Source: Bacillota bacterium
GTDB lineage: Bacteria; Bacillota; Clostridia; Lachnospirales; Lachnospiraceae
NCBI GenBank assembly: GCA_023387655.1
Contig: JAEWHR010000091.1
Coordinates: forward strand, 1 to 26,001
DNA length: 26,001 bases
Direction: 5' to 3'
The notes under the pieces are model-generated. The model was not told the origin of the DNA. It saw nothing but the letters and a program-made list of their open reading frames with translations, and did no database searches. A program made the position numbers and the translations under genes. Of the stretch, positions 15,317 to 21,499 are shown piece after piece. Positions within the stretch are counted from its first letter, which is position 1; each line of letters opens with the position of its first letter.

Positions 15317-15672
15317 ATAAATATTAAGTTGCTATATTAAAAATTAAAAATAAATTTAAAATTGCTATATTAATAAATAATAAATATATTTATTTCAGAA
15401 GGCATAGTTACCTTATCAATAAAATAAAAGCATATTTGGATAATCATAAAAATCCGTCCTATCGATATTTCGATAAGACGGATTTGTTAATGATTTTATA
15501 GTTTTAATGCCTTCATGAAATTATGTTTTGATAGAAATATATTTCATGAAAATTGATTCATAACATTATGATGTTATGACACTTGACTTCGTAGCATTAT
15601 GATTTTATGGTTAACAATTTCATATTCTCGATATATAAGTGTAAGTGTTAAAACCAACAGTTATAATTTGGT
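15317..15672. other. Convergent intergenic region with short repeats
   Basis: About 355 bp between map and the pyrophosphatase gene. It contains the terminator at 15450-15485, a 12-bp direct repeat TTGCTATATTAA (15329-15340 and 15362-15373), a perfect hairpin CATAACAT/ATGTTATG (15559-15566 with 15571-15578), and a 15-bp near-identical direct repeat CATTATGATKTTATG (15564-15578 and 15595-15609, period 31). No gene is seen. Confidence 0.55.
15450..15485. terminator. Bidirectional terminator between map and pyrophosphatase genes
   Basis: AAATCCGTC at 15450-15458 pairs with GACGGATTT at 15477-15485, and inside it TATCGA (15460-15465) pairs with TCGATA (15470-15475) around a TATT loop; one C/A mismatch separates the stems. 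The minus strand ends in TTTTTAT, the plus strand in TTTGTT, so it is stronger for the pyrophosphatase transcript. Confidence 0.8.
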
Positions 15673-17763
15673 TTAACCAAAGAACGAGAATGCTAGGAAT
15701 ATAGCAGCAGTTAAGGAAGCTACTAGAGAAACTACAGTAATTTGCGTATTGATGGATGGTCCAGCAGTATCCTTAAATGGATCACCAACAGTATCACCTA
15801 CAACAGCAGCTTTATGAGCAGCAGAATTCTTTCCTCCATGATGTCCAGATTCTACATACTTCTTTGTGTTATCCCATAATCCACCAGAGTTTGACATAAA
15901 CAAGGCAAAGAGCAAACCACTAAGAATATTTCCTGTAATAAAACCACCGATCGCATAGACACCACCAATAAGCCCGACTAGCAGTGTAGATAAAATAGTC
16001 ATAAGACCAGCTGGAATAAGTTCTTTAATGGCACCGTTGGTTGCTATTTCAATACACCTATCATATTCTGGTGTAACGCCTTCGCGACCTTCCTTTAGAC
16101 CATCAATCTCTTCAAATTGACGATGTATCTCGGATACCATACGTTGAGCATTACGGTTAACTCCAAGCATCAACATGGAAGAGAATAATGCAGGGATGGC
16201 TGCACCAACTAATAGCCCAAAGAAAACAAGAGGGTTTATTATATCAAATCCTTCTATTAATGGTTTTCCGAGTTCCACAGCAGCGATATTTACTTCACTA
16301 ATAAAAGCTCCAAGAAGTGAGATAACTGTAAGACCGGCTGCTCCGATGGCAAAGCCTTTCGTTACTGCTTTTACAGTATTACCTGCACTATCTAATGAGT
16401 CAGTAATTTGTAATGCTTCATCCCCGAGATTACCCATTTCAACAAGACCACGAGCGTTATCTACGATAGGTCCATAAGCATCATTTGATATAATCATACC
16501 AACTATCGACAACATTCCTACGGCTGCCATGGAGATACCAAACATTGCATATCCATCACCCAAAGGCTCGCATATCTTATAAGCAGCGATGGCTGAAATA
16601 CCGATACCAACCATTGATGGGAGGGTACTCATAAGTCCATAGGAAATACCAGATAGTATGGTAAAGGCAGGACCGGATTCACTGGCTTTTGCAACTTGAT
16701 GAACTGGCTTTCTTCGATCATCGGTGAAGTAGTCACTTGCTATACCAATAACAACTCCTACAATAAGGCCGATGGTACTTGCAAACCAAATTTCCCATTT
16801 GAAATTAAATAATAAGGTTGCTACTGCAGTAAGAACACCAAATATAACGGTTGTTACATATGTATTACTATTAAGAGCCCTAGTTGGGTTCCCCTTTTTA
16901 TCCATTTTGGCTGTAAGAACACCGATGATAGAAGCAAATAAACCGATGGAAGCGTAACAAAAAACCATGCTAGCATTTAGATTTCCACCAGATGCCTTAT
17001 CAAGAGCAGATGCCATAACCAAAGCCGCTGACATTGAGGCAACATTAGAATCAAATAGGTCTGCGCCCATTCCTGCAACATCACCAACATTATCACCAAC
17101 ATTGTCTGCGATTACAGCTGGATTTCTAGGGTCATCTTCTGGAATTCCAAGTTCAACTTTACCAACCAAATCTGCACTTATGTCTGCGGTTTTTGTAAAG
17201 ATACCACCGCCTGCTTTGGCGAATAAGGCCATGGAACTGGCACCAAAGGAGAATCCTAAGAGAGCAGTCGTATTATCAGTTAATAACAATACTAGGGTAA
17301 CACCAAGGAGACTAGAACCTACAACCGCCATACCCATAACAGCACCACCACGAAAGCCTGACATAAAGGATGGTTTAATTCCTTTGGTACTTGCCTCTGC
17401 TGATTTGATGTTAGCAATTGTAGCAATGCTAATACCTACATAACCAGCTATTCCAGAAAAAACAGTTCCAGCTATATAAGATATAGCCATTAGTAAATTG
17501 GATAAGACTTTACCCTCCCATATTGGGGAAGGCAGAAAGAGAAATATAACAATTGCAGCTACTGCGCAAAAACGAGATAAGGTTTTATACTCCTTACGTA
17601 AAAATGTAAAAGCCCCATTGCGTATCAGCTTACCAACATTAGCAATTTTTTGGTTGGAGGAGGGTTGTTGTTTTACCCATCGGTAAAGAAAAAACGCAGC
17701 TCCAAATGCAATTACAGCAGTTATAATTGATACGATTTGAAAAAACAGTACATCAAAATCCAC
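15673..17763 (-). CDS. hppA: Membrane-bound proton-translocating pyrophosphatase (divergent K+-independent type)
   Basis: Hydrolyses pyrophosphate and pumps ions across the membrane; about 16 membrane helices, 696 residues from the GTG start. Substrate-site motifs are intact: ADLVGKVE and IPEDDPRNPAVIADNVGDN near residues 205-230, GPIVDNA near 440, and the C-terminal VGDTVGDPFKDTAGPS. The GNTVKAVTKG motif carries Lys (about residue 465) and Thr three places on, the K+-independent, H+-pumping signature. Yet GDVAGMGADLF is the wording of K+-dependent enzymes, and the following ion-gate position is Asp (LFDS, about residue 238) instead of the usual Glu. DNARGLVEM also departs from the common DNAGGIAEM. 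The start is decided by AAAAGGAG at 17780-17773: it abuts the ATG at 17772 but is nine bases from the GTG at 17763. Confidence 0.96.
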   Translation of the reverse strand: MDFDVLFFQIVSIITAVIAFGAAFFLYRWVKQQPSSNQKIANVGKLIRNGAFTFLRKEYKTLSRFCAVAAIVIFLFLPSPIWEGKVLSNLLMAISYIAGTVFSGIAGYVGISIATIANIKSAEASTKGIKPSFMSGFRGGAVMGMAVVGSSLLGVTLVLLLTDNTTALLGFSFGASSMALFAKAGGGIFTKTADISADLVGKVELGIPEDDPRNPAVIADNVGDNVGDVAGMGADLFDSNVASMSAALVMASALDKASGGNLNASMVFCYASIGLFASIIGVLTAKMDKKGNPTRALNSNTYVTTVIFGVLTAVATLLFNFKWEIWFASTIGLIVGVVIGIASDYFTDDRRKPVHQVAKASESGPAFTILSGISYGLMSTLPSMVGIGISAIAAYKICEPLGDGYAMFGISMAAVGMLSIVGMIISNDAYGPIVDNARGLVEMGNLGDEALQITDSLDSAGNTVKAVTKGFAIGAAGLTVISLLGAFISEVNIAAVELGKPLIEGFDIINPLVFFGLLVGAAIPALFSSMLMLGVNRNAQRMVSEIHRQFEEIDGLKEGREGVTPEYDRCIEIATNGAIKELIPAGLMTILSTLLVGLIGGVYAIGGFITGNILSGLLFALFMSNSGGLWDNTKKYVESGHHGGKNSAAHKAAVVGDTVGDPFKDTAGPSINTQITVVSLVASLTAAIFLAFSFFG

Positions 17764-18153
17764 AATACACATCTCCTTTTCAGTGATATTTTAAATTTCC
17801 TTTGTGAACTTTATGCATTATTGATAGGAAACTAAGAATGCACTTCTTCATTCGTATTTCCTATAGAATATGTGAACAAAAGTAAGAAAAGTAGGTATTG
17901 GCGAAGGTTCTACATATCTATTACATCCTATGTATTATAAGACTAATATACTACAAAAATCGTTAGCACAATGCACAAAAAAGAAGAGATGTATTATTGG
18001 GTTTGCCCAAGGATTTGTAGGGAATATGCACAAATTTATTACATATTATGGTATAAAATGTCAATGGACAAGGCAGAATATTTGTATGACTACAAATGGA
18101 AATAATGTTAACAATATGAAAGAGGCCAAGAATGTCGTTTAGAAAAAATTTAG
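17764..18153. other. Divergent intergenic region between pyrophosphatase and tgt
   Basis: Contains an imperfect hairpin at 17824-17864 (ATAGGAAA/TTTCCTAT with inner GAATG/CATTC) inside the likely leader of the pyrophosphatase gene, and a small hairpin TTGGG-TTTG-CCCAA at 17997-18010. A 70-codon open frame at 17930-18142 has no ribosome binding site and no family resemblance. No clear pyrophosphatase promoter was found. Confidence 0.5.
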
Positions 18154-18182
18154 TTGAAAAACAAGTGCAATGAAGGTATACT
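18154..18182 (+). promoter_or_regulatory. Promoter of tgt-yajC
   Basis: TTGAAA at 18154-18159 and TATACT at 18177-18182 with exactly 17 bp between. Transcription should start near 18189, inside the palindrome at 18184-18202, giving a leader of about 94 nt. Confidence 0.7.
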
Positions 18183-18183
18183 T

Positions 18184-18202
18184 GTACTACAGTACGTAGT
18201 AC
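18184..18202. promoter_or_regulatory. Palindrome on the tgt transcription start, candidate operator
   Basis: GTACTAC at 18184-18190 and GTAGTAC at 18196-18202 are perfect inverted repeats around AGTAC. It begins two bases after the -10 element, the classic place for a repressor site. Confidence 0.5.
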
Positions 18203-18220
18203 GGAAATATTAGGACAAAG

Positions 18221-18248
18221 TGTTGAAAGATTGGAAGTCCTTTCAACA
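18221..18248 (+). promoter_or_regulatory. Hairpin in the tgt leader
   Basis: TGTTGAAAG at 18221-18229 and CTTTCAACA at 18240-18248 form a perfect 9-bp stem with a 10-nt loop. Upstream AGGAC (18212-18216) can instead pair with GTCCT (18237-18241), which overlaps the stem, so two exclusive folds are possible. It does not match a preQ1 riboswitch that I can recognise. Confidence 0.5.
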
Positions 18249-18282
18249 TGGTGCGTAAAAACATGTGCAGAATGGAGTAAAA

Positions 18283-19419
18283 ATGTACAAATTAATCTGT
18301 AAAGATGGAAATGCGAAACGTGGCGAATTTACAACAGTACATGGGAAGATACAAACCCCAGTGTTTATGAATGTCGGTACGGCAGCAGCCATTAAAGGTG
18401 CAGTATCTACAATGGATTTGCAAGAGATTGGAACACAAGTTCAATTAAGCAACACCTACCATCTTCATGTAAGACCAGGCGATGAAGTTGTAAAGAAGAT
18501 GGGTGGTCTTCATAAATTTATGGTATGGGATAAGCCTATATTAACGGACTCAGGTGGTTTTCAAGTATTTTCCTTATCTGGTCTTAGAAAAATAAAAGAA
18601 GAGGGTGTTTACTTTAACTCTCATGTAGATGGTCGTAAGATATTTATGGGACCTGAAGAGAGTATGAGAATTCAGTCTAATTTAGCTTCTACCATTGCTA
18701 TGGCGTTTGATGAATGTCCTCCACACCCAGCAACGAGAGAGTACATGGAGGATTCAGTTGCTAGAACGACACGTTGGTTAATACGTTGTCAAAATGAGAT
18801 GAAGCGTTTAAATTCTCTTGAGGAAACAATAAACAAACATCAGATGTTGTTTGGAATCAATCAAGGTGGAACTTACGCAGATATTCGTATTGAACATGCA
18901 AAGAGAATCTCAGAGCTTGATTTGGATGGATACGCTTTAGGTGGACTTGCCGTTGGGGAATCCCACAGTGAGATGTATCGAATTATTGAAGAAACAGTGC
19001 CTTACCTTCCAGAAGAAAAACCTACTTATTTGATGGGTGTAGGAACTCCTGCGAATATATTGGAAGCGGTAGAGCGCGGAGTAGATTTCTTTGACTGTGT
19101 ATATCCAGCGCGAAATGGAAGACATGGTCATGCATATACAAACCATGGAAAAATGAATCTACTCAATGCAAAGTATGAGCTTGATGATCGTCCAATTGAA
19201 GAAGGATGTGGTTGTCCAGTTTGTAAATATTATAGTCGCGGTTATATTCGTCATCTGTTAAAGGCAAAAGAAATGCTAGGGTTACGTTTCTTAGTAACAC
19301 ATAACCTATATTTTTATAACAAGATGATGGAAGAAATACGAGAAGCAATAGAAAATCAAAATTTTGCAAATTATAAAAAGAAGAAATTAGAAGGATTTGC
19401 TGCAGAACAGGGTAATTAG
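18283..19419 (+). CDS. tgt: tRNA-guanine(34) transglycosylase
   Basis: Exchanges guanine for preQ1 at the wobble position of tRNAs with GUN anticodons, a step in queuosine synthesis. The 378-residue protein has the (beta/alpha)8 family core. Expected catalytic and binding residues appear in ILTDSGGFQVFSL (general acid/base Asp), MAFDEC (base-binding Asp and Cys), ALGGLAVGE, and FDCVYPARNGRHG (nucleophile Asp). The C-terminal zinc site is CGCPVC followed by a His about 25 residues later. The ATG at 18283 is preceded by GGAG at 18274-18277; the frame runs back to a GTG at 18265 without a ribosome binding site. It is followed by yajC, the common arrangement in Firmicutes, but queA and ruvAB are not upstream here. 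Confidence 0.96.
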   Translation: MYKLICKDGNAKRGEFTTVHGKIQTPVFMNVGTAAAIKGAVSTMDLQEIGTQVQLSNTYHLHVRPGDEVVKKMGGLHKFMVWDKPILTDSGGFQVFSLSGLRKIKEEGVYFNSHVDGRKIFMGPEESMRIQSNLASTIAMAFDECPPHPATREYMEDSVARTTRWLIRCQNEMKRLNSLEETINKHQMLFGINQGGTYADIRIEHAKRISELDLDGYALGGLAVGESHSEMYRIIEETVPYLPEEKPTYLMGVGTPANILEAVERGVDFFDCVYPARNGRHGHAYTNHGKMNLLNAKYELDDRPIEEGCGCPVCKYYSRGYIRHLLKAKEMLGLRFLVTHNLYFYNKMMEEIREAIENQNFANYKKKKLEGFAAEQGN

Positions 19420-19467
19420 TGAAGGAAGCAGCATTGAATTATAATGATAATCTATAGGAGGATTACT

Positions 19468-19800
19468 ATGAATCAATTAGTATTTTTAGCAGACGGTGCA
19501 GCAACGGGAGGAGCAATGTCATGGACTTGGATGATAGGATACATTATTATCATCGGTGGCTTGTTTTACTTTATGGCAATTCGTCCGCAGAAGAAGCAAC
19601 AAAAGCAGATGAATGCGTTAATATCTTCACTTGAAATTGGTGACAGCGTATTAACAACCAGTGGTTTCTATGGTGTTGTAATCGATGTAATGGATGAAGT
19701 TATTATTGTAGAGTTTGGTAACAACAAGAACTGTAGAATACCTATGAAGAAGTCAGCTGTTGTTGAGGTTGAGAAGCCAGGTTCTGAAGAGAATAAATAA
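19468..19800 (+). CDS. yajC: Preprotein translocase accessory subunit YajC
   Basis: Small membrane protein that associates with SecDF and the SecYEG channel. The 110-residue product has one hydrophobic helix (about residues 19-38, MIGYIIIIGGLFYFMAIRP) followed by the highly typical RPQKKQQKQ segment and a small beta domain with GDSVLTTSGFYGVV. The ATG at 19468 has AGGAGG at 19456-19461; an in-frame ATG at 19444 lacks such a site. It is co-transcribed with tgt (48-bp gap) and followed by three hairpins, the last a strong terminator. secD/secF are not next to it in this window. Confidence 0.95.
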   Translation: MNQLVFLADGAATGGAMSWTWMIGYIIIIGGLFYFMAIRPQKKQQKQMNALISSLEIGDSVLTTSGFYGVVIDVMDEVIIVEFGNNKNCRIPMKKSAVVEVEKPGSEENK

Positions 19801-19806
19801 TATAAA

Positions 19807-19869
19807 TTTCATACTGAAAGTATTAAGTATGAAAAAGAGAAAGAAAAAGAGACTGCGTTAAATAGTCTC
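19807..19869 (+). repeat. Two consecutive hairpins after yajC
   Basis: TTTCATACT (19807-19815) pairs with AGTATGAAA (19826-19834), and GAGACT (19849-19854) pairs with AGTCTC (19864-19869). Neither is followed by a T-run. They precede the true terminator. Confidence 0.55.
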
Positions 19870-19889
19870 ATTAAAAAATATTGTATAAT

Positions 19890-19933
19890 AAATGCGCCTT
19901 GGATTGTAAAAATCTTTTCAAGGCGCATTTTTT
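19890..19933 (+). terminator. Terminator of tgt-yajC
   Basis: AAATGCGCCTTG at 19890-19901 pairs with CAAGGCGCATTT at 19919-19930 and runs into a six-T tract. The inner GATT/AATC pair extends it. It may also serve the convergent PHP gene. Confidence 0.9.
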
Positions 19934-20003
19934 ATGCAACAAATATTATTTGGTGTTAAAGTTGTAACTGTAGATTTATCTTGTAATAATCATCAAGCCC
20001 AAA

Positions 20004-20867
20004 TCATTTTTTACTTAGATACTCCTTTAGTTGCTTTACGAGTTCATATGGGATTTTTAAATTACCCATACCACTGCCAAGCTCTATATGGGGTTTATTG
20101 CTACCATGAAAATCACTGCCGCCTGTCATTAATAGCCCATATTTATTTACGTAACGTCTTATAATCCCTTCATCAAATCCTGTATTCGCGGAATAAATAG
20201 TTTCTAATCCTACAAGCCCAAAACTTTTTAATTCAGAAACTAAAACATCGAGTTCTTCTAAGGATAGATGATATAAAAGTGGATGTGCTAATACTGGAAT
20301 TCCATCCGCTTGCAATATTAATGAAATAGCATCCTTTGGGGTTAGATAATTTCTTGGAACGTAGTACTTGGTATCGTACCCTAGATATTTTAAGAAGGCT
20401 TCGTTATTGTTTTTTACGTACCCATGTTCTACTAAAAAACGAGCAAAATGAGCTCTCGTTATCACGGTGTTTGGTTCATCAAATAAAAGAGCATCAAGTG
20501 TAATATCGATATGATCAGCCCTTAGGTTATCAATCATTTTTTGATTACGTTGGTCTCGTTCTTTTAAAGCATTTGATAAAACTTCTTGTAAGTGTAGATT
20601 CTTTTCATCGACAAATAAACCAAGTATATGAATATCTTTTTTCTTATATTCTGCGGAAATTTCAACTCCTGAAATCAGTTCTAGTTCGTAACCATTTTTT
20701 CTTTGAGACGAAGCGGCTTTTTTTGCTTCTTCTATTCCATATATGGTGTCATGGTCTGTGATAGCTATGGCGGCTAGGTTCTTTTGTACTGCTAGGTTAA
20801 CCACTTCTGTTGGGGTTAGGGTTCCATCTGATACATTGGTATGTACATGGAGATCAACATACTTCAT
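20004..20867 (-). CDS. PHP-domain phosphoesterase (YciV/RNase AM-like)
   Basis: Metal-dependent phosphoesterase of the polymerase-and-histidinol-phosphatase superfamily. The 287 residues carry the superfamily metal ligands: HVHTNVSDG near residue 7, ITDHDT near residue 36, GVEIS, AHPLL, and GGSDFHG near the C-terminus. Length and motif wording match the YciV/TrpH group. Members act on 3',5'-nucleoside bisphosphates such as pAp or as 5'-3' exoribonucleases trimming rRNA, so either activity is plausible. It is transcribed alone from a strong promoter (20898-20926). It lies between yajC and the TIGR04086-like gene in the opposite direction. Confidence 0.9.
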   Translation of the reverse strand: MKYVDLHVHTNVSDGTLTPTEVVNLAVQKNLAAIAITDHDTIYGIEEAKKAASSQRKNGYELELISGVEISAEYKKKDIHILGLFVDEKNLHLQEVLSNALKERDQRNQKMIDNLRADHIDITLDALLFDEPNTVITRAHFARFLVEHGYVKNNNEAFLKYLGYDTKYYVPRNYLTPKDAISLILQADGIPVLAHPLLYHLSLEELDVLVSELKSFGLVGLETIYSANTGFDEGIIRRYVNKYGLLMTGGSDFHGSNKPHIELGSGMGNLKIPYELVKQLKEYLSKK

Positions 20868-20897
20868 GATTCATCGTCCTTTCTTATGCCTATTTGT

Positions 20898-20926
20898 AGT
20901 ATAACATGTGTGAAGTGTCTATGCAA
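20898..20926 (-). promoter_or_regulatory. Promoter of the PHP gene
   Basis: On the minus strand TTGCAT (20926-20921), 17 bp, then TATACT (20903-20898), with a TG one base before the -10 (extended -10). Confidence 0.7.
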
Positions 20927-20998
20927 ACTAAGGTTATAATAGCCTGTTTTTCCTCATATAATACACTAGAATTTTGTACATGTAGAAAGGAAAAGAAG

Positions 20999-21373
20999 AT
21001 GGAGAGGATGTCTGCAACTAAATCTCGTGCGGTTTATTTATTTAAAGCCTTGGTTACTTCCTATGTTATAACATTGTTTTTACTGCTTGTTGTTTCTTTT
21101 TTAATGCATCTAACGGGTATGGGAGGAACAGCAGTTAGTGTATCAGTAATTGTAATTACTGTACTATCAGTATTTATAGGGAGTTTTTATCTTGGAAAGC
21201 ATGTAGAACAAAAGAGGTTTCTATGGGGGCTATTAGCAGCGATGGTCTATTTTATTGTGTACATATTAATATCTCTCGTAGTGAAAGGTGATAATCCAAT
21301 TGATTTTCTTGAGTATGGAAAGAAACTAATTATGATTGCAGCAAGTGGTATGCTAGGCGGAATGCTGAGCTAA
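20999..21373 (+). CDS. TIGR04086-family small membrane protein
   Basis: A 124-residue protein with four hydrophobic helices (about 14-38, 45-65, 75-98, 105-122) and no other domain. Size, topology and neighbourhood match the Firmicutes family TIGR04086, whose function is unknown. The ATG at 20999 is preceded by AAAGG at 20986-20990; the open frame extends back to 20906, but that stretch overlaps the divergent PHP promoter and has no ribosome binding site. A TATAAT at 20957-20962 could be its -10, though the -35 is poor. Family assignment is from recollection of the pattern, not a search. Confidence 0.8.
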   Translation: MERMSATKSRAVYLFKALVTSYVITLFLLLVVSFLMHLTGMGGTAVSVSVIVITVLSVFIGSFYLGKHVEQKRFLWGLLAAMVYFIVYILISLVVKGDNPIDFLEYGKKLIMIAASGMLGGMLS

Positions 21374-21375
21374 AG

Positions 21376-21408
21376 GTTATGAATTGTATCAAAACTGTTA
21401 TGAATTGT
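21376..21408. repeat. 12-bp direct repeat spaced two helical turns
   Basis: GTTATGAATTGT occurs exactly at 21376-21387 and 21397-21408, a period of 21 bp. It lies between the TIGR04086-like gene and the nucleotidase gene, a typical arrangement for a dimeric regulator binding one face of DNA. Confidence 0.6.
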
Positions 21409-21426
21409 TTAATATTTTGACTTATC

Positions 21427-21484
21427 TTTGCCTTAAATTTTCACTAATATTGAAACGATAGTAATGTCGTGAACTAAAGGCAAA
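21427..21484 (+). promoter_or_regulatory. Long-range stem in the nucleotidase leader
   Basis: TTTGCCTT at 21427-21434 pairs with AAGGCAAA at 21477-21484, and inside it TTCAC (21440-21444) pairs with GTGAA (21469-21473). The right arm ends immediately before the ribosome binding region (from 21485). Confidence 0.45.
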
Positions 21485-21499
21485 AGGTAGGATGATAAA

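Noticed and set aside
16967..17443. 158-codon plus-strand open frame opposite the pyrophosphatase gene
   Set aside because: Antisense shadow of a highly conserved membrane protein gene; composition is what complementing Gly/Ala/Val-rich helices gives.
17930..18142. 70-codon open frame between the pyrophosphatase and tgt genes
   Set aside because: No ribosome binding site, no family resemblance, and it lies just before the tgt promoter; likely chance.
18184..18282. preQ1 riboswitch in front of tgt
   Set aside because: The hairpin, loop and downstream A-rich segment do not follow the preQ1-I pattern, so it is described only as a leader hairpin.
19801..21499. SCIFF-type six-cysteine peptide gene expected near yajC
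   Set aside because: No small Cys-rich open frame with a ribosome binding site was found on either strand.
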